A program made the position numbers and the translations under genes. The notes beneath the pieces were generated by a model. It was not told where the DNA came from, did not search any database, and was given only the letters and a program-made list of their open reading frames with translations. A DNA stretch of 64,000 nucleotides from Polytrichum commune (lineage: Eukaryota; Streptophyta; Polytrichopsida; Polytrichales; Polytrichaceae), in contig OX485803.1 in assembly GCA_950295325.1 (NCBI GenBank), positions 34,551,554-34,615,553 on the forward strand, read 5' to 3'. Within the stretch, counting starts at the first letter, position 1; each line of letters opens with the position of its first letter. This document shows positions 47,209-59,485 of this stretch, one piece after another.

Positions 47209-49904
47209 TGTTTTCTAACATATGCAAGCTTTGAATTATGCATAACCAAAAGAAACCATTCAAAGATATCCAGGACATGAAAAAAGTAATGTTCTCATTT
47301 TTACCTCAGGGAAATTAACAAACTGATTAAATCAAGCCATGATACCCTCCATGAGCCACTGAGGAGCCTAACCCTAAGCACCCCCCCCCTTTCCCGGTGG
47401 TCTATATCCAAAGTGACAAGTTTGTTAGATCTATTTTATTCTGTTGCCATTGGTGTGAACCCTTATAGGGCCCTTATATAAATATCTAGTTTTCTTATAT
47501 AACATTCTTCAATTGCTATCAACCATTCCATTCTAATAATAGTCATTAATAGCGCTTCACCTGAATCTCACTCATTATTCATGCTGAATTTACATATTGA
47601 CAAGCATCTGTAAAGTATAAATTCTAGCACCTTACATGACATATTCCTGGTCCCACCCAACTTGGTCACTCAGCTGAATAATATTATGTAGACATTTTAT
47701 AAAGTCATGCCATTATCTTCAAGGCCAAAGGAGGCAATATAACACCCTTTATTACATTGCCAATGGACATCCTCTTCTCCAAGATACTCAAATAGGAAAA
47801 GTCTACTTCTTATTTTCCTTTGATTTAGGTCAACCATTGGAATTGCATAATGAGTGCATAACATAGTTCTAAAACTTGACCATCAACTTTTTGGTTGAGC
47901 TCAATCTTTAATTTCTCATATATCAATTTTATGCTCCATACATGATGTTTATAGTTTATGCTTCCAATCCAACAACTCAACATGCTACATATAAGTATTG
48001 TTCTAATGTAAAACACATGTGGGCATGTATCCCTTAAAAGGTGTTTAGCTTTTGAAGTTGATTCTAATGCATGGAGTATGAAAGCTCACAACCCTTGTGT
48101 CCTGTGTAGAATTAGTGTTGTACACACCAAAAATTTTAATAGAGAAAGGGTTGTGACATATTAATGTTTGAGAAAGCAAACAAATCTCAATGCTAAAGAA
48201 TGTTTTGGACATCTTAAGGCATGAGGGTGTGAGATGAACCATTTTCTCTCTACACCCACTTCTCATAGGATATGATTCATGCAATTAAATTTACCAAAGT
48301 TTAGGTGATTTTGGACTTTTGGATAGTCCAAAATTATGCACACATAGTGGATAACAAACAAAACATGGTGCAGACACACAACTATATGGTAAAAACCAAT
48401 AGAAGCTATGTATGATGCATAAAGACAAAGTTGTGGGGAGAAGTCACAATATTGAGGGGATTTGGAGAACAATATCCCAAATGTCCAAAATGTTTGGAAT
48501 TACCTAAGTATTAGTTTAATGTGACTCTACAAGATGATTAGCAAATCCAAATCATGCTTGTAGGGAGAAAGCACGGTCAAATGTACCAAAAAAAGGTTCC
48601 AATATACAAAAATCATAAATGTTTATCACAAACACCTGAGAGTAGTAGCAAAGTGTTGTTAACACTAGAATTTTTTCGTGGAAACCTCTATTATTGTGTT
48701 AATTACTCAAATGTAGATTATCGAGATGAGATCTTCAAAACTTATCATTAAAAGTGTTGCACAAAAGAAAATGGTTAAATATGGGTTTGGACATAAATTC
48801 ATGACCTCTGGATATTTTGAAGTTGGATTTTTTTTATTAATTTTTTTTTTTTCATATTCCTTGAATCAATTGTGAATTTGAGGGCATAATTACAAAAATT
48901 AAAGTAACGTTTATGTAATCTTATCATAATTTAACCAAATTTTAAACATTTACTTGTTCAATATCACCAACTTGCACACCACTTGCATCGTCTTCTAAAA
49001 TTTGTAGACTTTTCATGAGAAATAAAATTTCAATATAAATTGCTTGGCTTTGTGGATCAATGTGTAATTAGAATGTTCATAATTTTTTCCTTCAATAAAA
49101 ATCAAAGTTAGTATATAGTTTTGAACCATTTTCACTTAAAGCTTTGCAGGGTTTAGGAGCTGTCCTACTCGACCATGCTTGCACCCCGTAGCCATTTCCC
49201 TCATAATTTTTGAAGTTGAGTCATAGAAACATCTTATTCTTTATCAAAGTGGAGTCTCTCAAGCTCATTGAGTGGCTGTCATATGGGCCCCCAATTTATG
49301 TTGACTATTGCACCTACAATAGTCATCACATTGTGAGCACACGCACCGATCTTTTTCAACCACATATATTTTTGGTATCCATTCTTGGAGCACATCAAAC
49401 CTCATAACCACTTTCAATCTTGAATTCAAAAATAAGGTCCATCAGGTTTTTTTTTTAAAATTTAAATTTTCTATAATTTAAACCCCAAGTCTTTGGGAAC
49501 CTAACCCTAATCAATGTCGGCTCTAAAGGTTGGTTTACATCAAGATGAAGATTGGTGTTGGACAAGGATCGTCTATGTTATTTAAATATGTTATTAGGTA
49601 CTGTGTTGACCATTCAAATATCTCTAATGAGGGTTAAATCACATGTTTTGGTATCAATCAAGGTATGGACATTTGACAATACTTTTGTTTCCGATATTGC
49701 TTGGATATATACAAATATCATACAAGAACCTTCATACCTAACTGCTAAACCACCCGGCTTATGTCAATATGGCTTAAAATGAGATTGATCCAATTGATAA
49801 CTTGGGTACACATAGATTCTCTCACCTTGAGATACCCACCAAACACTCAATATTTAACTAGTAGTGTATTACAATTTGGGGTAGGTCCTCTCATGCGATT
49901 GTTA
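47209..49904. other. Gene-free AT-rich stretch
   Basis: Short frames only, with no protein motif and no repeat end that I can pair. Confidence 0.45.
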
Positions 49905-51361
49905 GGGTCAAGTTCCATGTGCCGGTCCCGATCCTTTTTTTTCAAAATAAATGGGTGGGCTGGTGAAAAGAGGGTGGTGCCATGTGCCCCATCCCTCTCA
50001 CCCAAGGACCAGTACAACCCATGGATGGGTGTCCCACATTTTGTGTTGTGCAAGAACAGGTGCCAAAGGACCGACGGTCCTAACGGTCACAAGAAGGACA
50101 TGTGCCGGTTAGAAAGCTCTGGTGACCGGATCGGCTGGTCACCTAGGGTACACCCTTGGATACTAAAGGCCACTTTGTTTTTCAAGTTCTTTCTTTTGAG
50201 GAATACTCCTAGGGAACGTGTATTTTATGATGTTTTTAGAATCTATATCTTAACAACATATATATATATAAGGCAAACAAACCAAAGGAAACACTCATGA
50301 AATATTTAAAAGAATATTTTGGTATCATTTAGGTGTCACAATTAAGTTTTATTAAAAAAAAGACATTATTATTTCACTTTATGTAGTGGTTACATTGACA
50401 ATTAGATTATCAATTAGGGGTATAAACTTAAAAAATCTCCATGTATCAGTACATGCAATGTTGATAGCCACTCGCCTCACTTTAATTACCCGAACAACAA
50501 TCCGGCAGTGAGTAGGCCATTTACTTACCAAAACCGGGGGCACTTGGATATAGTCCATACTCTTGCATTTAAATTAAAAAAATTAGTGTAACTTGAAATT
50601 TACAATGTAGTCAACATTAATCAAGATTGTTGACATTCTTAGATTAATTATGATTTTAAATTAGGTTGTCCTGCTATAGCCTTTTACCCAATCTTGGCCA
50701 AAGTAATCAGATGATTCATAGATTGCGTCAATAAGCTAAACCACACATTGACAATCACATGAGGAATCTCTCCTATGTAATAATTCAATTCTTCTACGAG
50801 GCAAACCCTAAACCATGTAAATGCATGTTATTTTTGCAAATCTATTAACGCAAAAATAATGAACTATGTGCTTTTAAATTCATTCTAGACTACCGTTATC
50901 TTAATTCTAGTCAATATATACTAATGATGGCCCACGTTACGTGTCGGTTTTAATTAAATAAATGTATAAAAAATCACTTATAAACAATGTACAATGACGA
51001 TTTCAACTAAAAAAATAATATATATAAATATTTACATATTTCCATAGATGACAGTAGTACCAACCTACGCATATCAACAACACATAATTTGGAATACATT
51101 TAATAAATGTATGAAAATTGATGTGCAAATCAAATATGAAAACTTAAATGATGATGACCCCCATTGATGGTGACCTTCACAAAGTGTCATGTCTTATCAC
51201 TCACCAACTTTAGCTAGAAAGTAGGAAATCGAAATAAACCGACACCCCACATAGAAGTTCCCCTACATAAAATGAGTGACATCACCCGTTTTTTGGATGA
51301 TGTCACCCGTTTGTCACTCATTTAAAAAACGGACCGGTACCCGGCACATGGAACTTGGCCC
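49905..51361. mobile_element. PIF/Harbinger-type element, 1457 bp, non-coding
   Basis: Left end GGGTCAAGTTCCATGTGCCGG and right end CCGGCACATGGAACTTGGCCC are inverted repeats. They are flanked by TTA at 49902-49904 and 51362-51364. The right end also carries a nested hairpin around GACATCACCCG (51271-51322). The interior is AT-rich with no transposase, so it is non-autonomous or decayed. The ends differ from the two other Harbinger-type families in this window. Confidence 0.85.
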
Positions 51362-51974
51362 TTAGATTCATCCATAACTTAACTTATACCGGCCAGTCCA
51401 ACATTGGTCCGGACTTCAAAACACCAACACAAGGACAGGGTACAGCCAAAGCAAGGGTGAGTGATGCTGACGTGGAGTCGACGAATGAGGAGGCGCCACG
51501 GAGGCCAAGCGGGTTAGGTGGGTGCGCGAGCAAACATCGTCCCGGGTGCACAGCTGCACATGTGCGTTGTCGCTTGCGGCAAACCTCGAGGAGCATCGGC
51601 ACCTTGACTAACTGACTTCGCAAAGAATGATTCCTGATGTACCGCATTGCGCCGACGCGGTGTACCCTGAATCGGCTAGACTGGTCCAATCGACGCACAT
51701 ACTATGAAGGTAGACTCAAACCAAAAATATTCCACATCGGCATCAACAATAACCAACTGTATAACTCGCCCTCCATCTACCGATCACTTCATCATTGATC
51801 ACTACAAGTATAAGAGCATGAGCTAAGTTAATCTCTAGCAGTCCGCCGGTATAACCCTGCGATGACCTTGATATAGATTTTGATGGCGGCGAGATTGGGT
51901 TGAGCGACTTGGAGGAGCTGAATCTGCTGAGTGAATTCCCTGCTAGATATTGCGGTGTTTGGGATTGATTTAGG
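51362..51974 (+). other. Upstream region of the first SAUR gene
   Basis: GC-richer than the flanking DNA, with no other gene. No canonical TGTCTC auxin-response element was spotted close to the start, but I did not scan exhaustively. Confidence 0.35.
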
Positions 51975-52469
51975 ATGGCGGCAACAAGGAAGATCACCAA
52001 GTTGTTGAGAAAGGTTCTGCCGATTTCTACCTCGGAAGGTAGTACTGTTCGGTCCATGAATCCGAGCTTGGGCGATTCAAGCAGGTCAATCGAGTCGTCT
52101 GCAAGTTCTAGTGGTTCGGGAGCTAGCTCCAGCTCAAGGGGATCATCTTCGTCGTGGGAGAGTTCTAATTTCCCGGACTTGACGACTAGCTGCACCGTGC
52201 CTGTGCCAGACATACCCGCCGGGTGTCTAGCCGTGTACGTTGGCCACGAGCGCAGGAGGTTCGTGATCCCGGCGTCCTACCTCACCAACACCGTCTTCCA
52301 GTCGTTGTTGGCAAAGACGGCGGAGGAGTTTGGGTTCCGGTGCGATGGCAGCTTGCGCATTGCTTGCACTCCCGATGTGTTTGAGCATTATCTATGGTGT
52401 CTTGAAGGCCCATGGAAGGAGAGGCGACAATGCTTTTGGAGGAAGAGGAAAAGCAGGATAGCAGCTTAG
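51975..52469 (+). CDS. SAUR-family auxin-responsive protein
   Basis: A 164-aa intronless protein, as is usual for SAUR genes. Residues 1-70 are a basic start (MAATRKITKLLRKVL) and a Ser/Gly-rich linker. The SAUR domain is about 76-145: DIPAGCLAVYVGHERRRFVI, then SYLTNTVFQSLLAKTAEEFG, CDGSLRIACTPDVFEHYLW. A basic tail (WRKRKSRIAA) follows. In flowering plants SAUR proteins inhibit PP2C-D phosphatases and so promote plasma-membrane H+-ATPase activity and cell expansion; function in this lineage is inferred. The start is the first in-frame ATG. It faces the SAUR at 56844-57209. Confidence 0.93.
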   Translation: MAATRKITKLLRKVLPISTSEGSTVRSMNPSLGDSSRSIESSASSSGSGASSSSRGSSSSWESSNFPDLTTSCTVPVPDIPAGCLAVYVGHERRRFVIPASYLTNTVFQSLLAKTAEEFGFRCDGSLRIACTPDVFEHYLWCLEGPWKERRQCFWRKRKSRIAA

Positions 52470-54344
52470 ACGACTAATGATGGTGGACATCATCGATCAG
52501 AGACCAATTTTAACCCAATTTTCTGCACATGGCTGCACGTTGTCGTCATGGAGAAGGGACACCACTTGCCTCATATGTACCTGTCCTGTACATTGGGATA
52601 TCCCTCTCGTTCCCAAGAGTAGAGTGCTGCAGAGGGCACGCATCTCTCTCTGCCCTCACTTTCTTGGGTAAGATTGTTCTACCATGCAAACCCTATGTAA
52701 GGCCCGTCCTGTCGTAAGGTTCTTGTAGGAATTCTTAAGGGTGGATGATACAACCTGCTGAGTTTTTGATAGTGAGAAATAAGCAGTAGGGAGATAGTGA
52801 GATTAGAAAGTTGCAGGCGGCAGCAACCCACGGGAACGGCTGGCAGAGAGAGACATGAATTGCTCGCGTGGTGCTGATCGCGAGGGGGGCTTAATTTCCG
52901 CAGAATACATGGCAGCTGAGATACGACTTACAATCTAAGCAGCAACAAAAATGATGAGCCTGTGACCGAATCTCTGTTTCAGTGACATTGCGCCTACTTC
53001 AGATTACTTCAACTCTTCACTTCAACTGGCGGCCATAGCCCAAATGAAGGCTCGATGTCGAAGGGAGGCCGCGTCATGCAGCTCCGACAAAATTTCCATG
53101 CATGTGTACACAATTAGTACAGGCGACTGATAGATTCAGAATTATTTACTGCATGTACTGGTTGGTGATACAACCTCCAAGTTCTGGTTCATATCGAACT
53201 ACTATAATTCATCAGCACATATGATTCTTGTGCAAATTTCCAGTAAATCTGTGGAGGTAATGACGTTTTTTAAGATATGGCCTTATCAACTAAAATGAGC
53301 CAATTGGTCCGATTCTGATGACTTCTCTTGAAAAATAAATTTTAGTGAAGTTTGGATGATAAGCTGCATGGAGAGAGACTTGCATTGAGCTTCTATACAG
53401 TAGGTTCCAACTATATATATAGACTGATAATCTTTGCATCCGATTGCACTTGCACAGCATCATTTAAGTTATGGAGTTGATGCTCTCTTTCTTGCTGATG
53501 GCCTGTTGCTCAGCAACTGATTCGGATACTTTTCTGCCTAGTGGGCCAGTTGCAGTATTTCTATCATTTTGCCATCCTATCAGCTGCTGAAAACCTTTAT
53601 ATGCGGATCGCCAATGACAGCACCCTCATTTGGGTCGTGCAGTATGCAACAAGCTGCAGTTCATCTCACAAGGGCTCTGAAATTTATCACCAATTTTCAG
53701 TATTTAGGGGAAACCTGGTAGATAGTACAACTGCTGAAAGTGATACTTCTGCCAATTTCCTAGATATTAGTCCTTTATGTATACCAAACCCATCATGTAA
53801 AAGTGTTACAAAGTACCACATAGGAACAACATTCTAATAAGAAAGCATCAGATTTTTATATTGAAGTTATACGAAGGATTAGTAACGGTTTTTCTTTTGA
53901 CAAAATTTACAACACATTTTCTGAGTATGAATTTGAAATTCAACGCCCAAATAATCTTAATGATGTTTTTAACCTTAACGTGTTTAAACTGTTCCGAACA
54001 GGCCTACCTCAAGCAGTGTGACGAACTTTAGGGCATCATGCCTGCCCGGGCCTTAGAAATTTGTGGATTCGACATATTCGATGACCGAAGACCTCTTTTT
54101 GTCACTCAGCCGCTTCTCAACATTCTAGACTGTCTAGACTCTAATCACCCCATGAGCAAATTCTTCATTGATGTTTGTACTTCAGCACTGGTGGCCTCTT
54201 TATTCAAGATACTATTTCTGCCCAGAGGTAATGAATTCATATAACCAGTACAGTTGACAAGCTCGGTCCAGATATTCTTGGACCCATGCTAATTCCACAT
54301 AGGCCATCACAGCTGAGCTTATTAACCCTTAGTAACGGCTTACA
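52470..54344. other. SAUR 3' region and gene-free spacer
   Basis: No recognisable gene. Short frames at 53541-53837 and 54038-54244 have no motif or neighbouring exon signals. Confidence 0.4.
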
Positions 54345-56078
54345 TAAAGGAATTATACATAAGGAATTTTGCTTAAGAGAATATTAAGTTTGTTAAGAGA
54401 TTTCTTTATTAGAGTGTTGCAGAATGCATCACTGATTCAATCTACAACAATGTAGCAATATTTTGTGAGGAAACAAGAATGGAGGATTATCACTCTACTC
54501 TGTGCCGCTCTCTCTACCATCGGAAAGATTCATGTACGTCATGTGCACAATGACCTAAATGTCAATGTACCGAAACTACTGCTAATAGAAAAGAGTGGAT
54601 GAAGAATACTTACTTCCAATACTCCCACTTATTCTTCATACTAAAATCTGCTCTTGAATATTCAACATAACTTGAAATAAGCAAATAAATTCCCACTCAT
54701 TCAGAGGAGAGTGTGGTCATTCCCATAGCTTGACAAAGCTACTGAAATCGATCTCAAGGTAGAGGCTTTGTAAACAAGTCAACAAGTTGAGCGATGGTGT
54801 TAATATACACATAATCAAATTCCTTATTCTTCCACAATTCACGAACGAAAAAATACTTCAGATCAACGTGTAAGAGGTTTCTTGTGAGGTTCCGGGCAAT
54901 CAACAATCCAATGGTCACCTCGTTTCCCGCAATTAAGACACTTCGCTCGACTCTTCAGGTCTTTGAGATACTCGACATCCTTTCGATGTTGTTCTTTCCT
55001 TGAGGAATGTTGCCAAGGTGGATTTGAAGATGCCCCAGCAAATTACGTAAAAAATGCCTTATCACTGCCTTTGTCAAAATGACCTTGCCCTTTTTTAAGA
55101 TTGCCTCATGTCATAACAAATGCTCTTCAAGAAGATTGGCAGTTTGTTTAAGTGGATCCACATTGGACCAAGCAGCAATAACGTTGTTATAATTGGGAGG
55201 TAGACTCGAAATAATCTTTGCCATAATCATGCTCTAAGTTAGTGGATGTTTAAGATGAACCAATATCATGGCCATGTTCGTAATACTTTGAATATGATAG
55301 GAAATATCATCAGTCTTACTCATCTTAACATCATTAAACTTTGCATGAAGGTTAAATACATTCTCTTCAGTCTTCTTCAGATGGAGCGCATTAAGCTTTT
55401 TCCACATCGCATGAGTATCTTGACACGTGGTAAGCTTACCAAGAATTTGTGTAGATAAGCCACATCATAAGAGATATTTTGTTGTTGCATCCTTGTCATC
55501 CCAGATTTCTCGTTTGTTTGATATCATCGGCAGATGGAACTTGGCCTGTAGGTAAAACTGGTCGGAGCTCTTCGTCGTTGACTAGACGAAGCAATTTCTT
55601 AGCCGCATACATGGTTTCCGTTTGAAATTTCCATACAGAGAAACCATCTCCATCACTAATCTTGAGATGTAATTTCTCATTCTAGAGAGTATCCGTTGCA
55701 TAAAGAAGGTGTGACATAACTACTGAATTTTCACAGAACTGAACTATACTGCGAAGTAGAATAGCGGGAACAGGTGTGGGCCCATAACCTAAAGGAATTA
55801 TACATAGGGAATTGCTGAAGAGAATATTCAGCTTGTTAAGAGACTTCTTTATTAGAGTGTTGCAGAATGCATCACTGAATCAATCCACAACAATGTAGCA
55901 ATATCTTGTGAGGAAATAAGAATGGAGGACTATCACTCTACTCTGTGCCACTCTCTCTACAATTGAAAAGACTCCTGTACGTCCTCTGCACAATGACCTA
56001 AATATCAATGTAGCGAAAATACTCCTAACGAAAAAGAGTGGATGAAGAATACTTAATTACATCCAACAATTTTCAGGC
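54345..56078 (-). mobile_element. Copia-type LTR element with most of pol deleted
   Basis: Two direct repeats of about 290 bp (54345-54634 and 55785-56077) share long identical blocks such as AGAGTGTTGCAGAATGCATC and AAGAGTGGATGAAGAATACT. These are the LTRs. On the - strand the outer one begins TGTTGGATG, as copia LTRs do. Between them, on the - strand, is a gag region followed directly by the tail of RNase H, so protease, integrase and reverse transcriptase are gone. The inner LTR edge and the target duplication are not clear. Confidence 0.85.
54760..55720 (-). pseudogene. Copia gag remnant fused to the RNase H tail
   Basis: Gag-like sequence: LHLKKTEENVFNLHAKFNDV, then DDISYHIQSITNMAMIL, and a CCHC knuckle CLNCGKRGDHWIVDC (54906-54950). 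Immediately after PEPHKK the reading jumps to HVDLKYFFVRELWKN and VYINTIAQLVDLFTKPL. That is the conserved end of copia RNase H (normally HIDVRYHFIRE ... DIFTKPL). The junction shifts frame by one, and several stops interrupt gag. The missing piece is about 3-4 kb in a normal copia element. Confidence 0.8.
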
Positions 56079-56843
56079 CTGGAATTTACACCCCAAACGA
56101 TGAATACGATTCACAGTTGACACACAAGGGTCTTATTAGAACCTCACAGGCACCCTAAAGTTCATTACCTCTGTTCCAATGTCTAAGATTCTGATAGATG
56201 TCCCACTTTCACCAGTAGTACCATCTGCCTCAGTCCTAGACGCAGGTGATGGACTTCAGGGCCCTTGTGGCTCTCCTGAAATCCATAATGCATGTGGACA
56301 GTGTGGATGAATACTAATTGCGGAGTGATTTTTTCTGTGCATTAATTACAATTCTGGTTCAATTTGAACTAGAAGTGGAGATAGTCTCACCGACCAGTAC
56401 ATGACATCGTTTTATTTTCTATCTAACTCATATGCCGAGACTCATCTGGGAGTTTGGTTTTTTGATCGTACTTCACTTCCGTTATGGAAAATATTTGAAA
56501 CGATATGATCAGTTGGAATCCTCGGAAGGGGGAATACACCTCAAGACAGCGGGGCTGCAGATCATTCGCAAAGAGCGTCGACATCGTTTTTCTTGCTGTA
56601 CAAATTCGCTACAAAGTGTGCTCTGGTCGTCAGACCCCCTGATCTGCAGCTGGAAGGAGATGGTCAAAGCACTCATCTCTTCATATGATGATCTGCCCAA
56701 TGGTCCATCACAATGATGATCGGCAAATGTGCATCGATTAATCGTTGCCAGTCCGTTGCCAGCTATCTGAAACAATGATCGAATCCAAGAAGTTGAGCTA
56801 CCTCTGCCGGCACATGCTGCGACGCCGCTCCTTCCTGCTGCAG
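56079..56843. other. Spacer and 3' region of the second SAUR gene
   Basis: No gene supported. Open frames here on both strands overlap the end of the SAUR gene and have no motifs. Confidence 0.4.
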
Positions 56844-57209
56844 CTACCATACCAAGTTCTCAAAAACATCGGGAGTGCAGGCAATCCGCAGGCCGCCGTC
56901 ACACCTGAACCCAAACTCTTCCGCCGACTTTGCCAATAACGCCTGGAAGACGCTATTGGTGAGATACGAAATCGGAATGACGAACCTCCTCCGCTCATGG
57001 CCAACGTATACTGCCAGACTTCCCTCGGGGATATCATCAGGGCTACTAGAACAAGTCGCGGAGCAACATTCATGGGCTGTCTCCAACTCGGATTGCTGTG
57101 ACTCGAACGAATTGGTGATGCAGGAATACCCGCGAGCATTGCTTGGGATAGTACAAAACTGCAGGAGAACGTTTTTGAAGAACCTGCGCATCTTCTTTAA
57201 TGCCGCCAT
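56844..57209 (-). CDS. SAUR-family auxin-responsive protein, short C terminus
   Basis: A 121-aa intronless SAUR starting MAALKKMRRFFKNVL. The domain is DIPEGSLAVYVGHERRRFVI, then SYLTNSVFQALLAKSAEEFG, CDGGLRIACTPDVFENLVW, and then a stop. It is closely related to the SAUR at 51975 (same core, same RIACTPDVFE ending), so the two are likely tandem duplicates, one inverted. It ends right after the domain, about 17 residues sooner than its neighbour. It is otherwise intact. The first ATG in frame was chosen. Confidence 0.92.
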   Translation of the reverse strand: MAALKKMRRFFKNVLLQFCTIPSNARGYSCITNSFESQQSELETAHECCSATCSSSPDDIPEGSLAVYVGHERRRFVIPISYLTNSVFQALLAKSAEEFGFRCDGGLRIACTPDVFENLVW

Positions 57210-57960
57210 GGTTTCAATTACACCTACAGCGACTAAATCTCCTATGACATCATTGAAATGCTCGGAGGTCTTGGCGTGTGCAGCTTATGATCTGCATCTT
57301 AATGTTCACGTACACTTAACCGTCAAGAGCTTGATCAGATCATATACCGATCGCCACACCAAGTTTGTGAAAGGATTCAGTCTGCTAGCAAATTAGTTCA
57401 TGAGTAGAGTACAGTCTACAGAACTGCGAGATGGCGACACCTTGTCCTTCATTTTTCCCTGTTTGCAGCTTCTTCAAACTTTTATGTAGAGTCTGGAAGT
57501 AGCACAAATCCCAACCCTCAAGTTGACCACAGCTCTAGTCCCAACCCGTGATCGAATCCACACGGAAACAGTGGAAGACTTATCCAAGGAATCGGATCAC
57601 CCCTCAAGTTCTCTACTTCTGACCCAACATCGATCTAACATTGGGGTAAATGGTAGAGCTGCTAGAGGAGGTACATCTACAGATCTCCCAGATTTGAGAC
57701 AGAGGTGACGAACTTCATCAGGGGCCCGGTGAACGATCGCCAACCGAGTCCTCTGATTTGTCGTCTATCTTCAAGTCTAAAGACTAGTACACACTACAGG
57801 AGGTTAGCGAACGACAAGAGACATGTGGTGACAGCCGCAATCGCTGCTCATCATCGATCAGCTACTTTGTTCGAATGAGCCGGAGGCTCGGAGCAGGAAG
57901 TCATTCCTCATCACGCTCCACCCTTTTCTTTTCCCTGAGTCATGATCATTTTCTTATGTA
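57210..57960. other. Upstream region of the second SAUR gene
   Basis: No gene seen. The - strand promoter of the SAUR gene should lie here. Confidence 0.35.
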
Positions 57961-58072
57961 TAGTCCTCCCTCTTTAATACGACACTTGATAATACGACAC
58001 TTGATAATACGACAACCTCGATATAATGACACCGATTTTGTAAACCCAACCTTCTCATCAAAATTTGTAACC

Positions 58073-58325
58073 GCTTTACACTACGGTGGAGAAGTCCTCC
58101 GGTTAAGAATTCTAGGGAAATTCTGAAATTTGATTGGCCGAGAGTGACTCTTGTCTGGTTGTGGTTACACTACGGCCAAGAGTCCTTTGGTGGAGACTTT
58201 CGTACATGGATGAAATAATGACATGGTTCGCAACGTGGCCACATTTTTTCCAAGGGGAGTTTCCAGTTCTTCCTTAGAGAATTTTCTCGGGGGGTGCACT
58301 CCATTGTCAAGTTGAACATCACGTG
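58073..58325 (+). repeat. MULE-type and inverted-repeat ends, rearranged
   Basis: GCTTTACACTACGGTGGAGAAG (from 58073) recurs inverted at about 59904-59926. CTCGGGGGGTGCACTCCATTG (from 58287) recurs inverted and diverged at 60079-60116. CTCGGGGGGTGCACT is identical to the end of the MULE-like element at 43.3 kb. The order of the two motif pairs is not a simple nested palindrome, so the region has been rearranged. Confidence 0.5.
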
Positions 58326-58582
58326 CCATAAAACAAATCTACTTTTTACATATAGCATCACCAAAATGAGTCAAATTTTTATCAATTGTTTTTCATGAGT
58401 AGATATACATGGTATGTATTACATAGTTTAAAATGGTAACTAAATTTGATGATTTTTTTTAAAACAATAAAAATATAACATCCTGTTTCTAACTAGAATG
58501 ATGCAAAATTGAATTCAAACAATTACTAAAAATTTAAGATGCCTAAAAATTTCCAAAAAAATAAATACAAAAGATATAATCA

Positions 58583-58665
58583 ATGGTTATACATATGTAG
58601 AAAAAATATCATAAAAATTTAAAATTATATATGGCATATAATATAGGGTAGCAAACTCTTATCGC
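58583..58665 (+). repeat. Direct repeat, copy 1 (copy 2 at 59994-60077)
   Basis: The sequence around ATGTAGAAAAAATATCATAA, then AAAATTATATATGG and TAATATAGGG, then AGCAAACT occurs again 1.41 kb further on with few changes, followed in both by a GCACRTGG-like word. Confidence 0.85.
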
Positions 58666-59485
58666 ACATGGTTATGAAACGTAAGTGGGTGTGATGGCCC
58701 GAGAGAAATCTTTGCATTATTTCTCTTCCTTTTTAGTATGACATTTTTGAGAAATACAAAAAAATCATATTATAGAGTTGTCGTCTTCTCATTAATATGG
58801 AAAATGATGTAAAGTTGTCATATTATTGAGGGAATATGAAAACATAAGTAATATGAGCTTAAAATATATATACAACGAGTTTAAGCAATATAGATGGTAT
58901 GCAATAATAACTTATAACTCCAAAAAATTACAAATATTCTCAAGAACTCTTAAAATAAGAGTCCAAAGATCTTTGGTGTTGCCTACCCAAGTTAGCAACT
59001 GTCATCTTATCTAAATTCCCATCTAACTTTTGGAAACTAATAATTTCGTTAACACCAAAATACAAAGAGTTCTCTAAAAAGGAACTAGACAACAATGATG
59101 CATGACGTTTAGCATCAAGATACTAGTGATACTATATCACCCGTGTATATAGCAACATATTAGGCAGGAGGCCACTCTCACCCTAACTATCTCCATTATA
59201 CACTAGTAACCCTAATTACCATTAAGTTTCCAATAATAAGTGAAGTTCCCAAGTGGTTTCCAAGTGAAAATGGATGTATTTTAGATGTACATTGTATAGA
59301 TGAAAGAAATTCTAGCATTAACTACCTCTTTAATATGACAAAACGGAGATTCCATATGTTGCATTATCGAGTGTTGTAGTCGTATAAAAGAGGGAGTTTT
59401 GAACTAAAAAGTTTGGTCTCGTAAAAATGTGTCGTAATATTGAGGGTGTCGTATAAACGAGGGTTGTATTAACGAGATTGGACTA

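Larger units (their letters stand above)
57961..59485. mobile_element. Pogo-like (Tc1/mariner) element, 1525 bp, non-coding
   Basis: The ends TAGTCC ... GGACTA lie inside TA duplications (57959-57960, 59486-59487). Both ends run into related sub-terminal phrases: CTTTAATACGACACTTGATAA on the left, and on the inverse of the right, CTCGTTAATACAACCCTCG, then ATACGACACCC. Such TTAATACGACA-type ends with TA targets occur in pogo/Tigger-like elements. No transposase frame remains. Confidence 0.6.
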
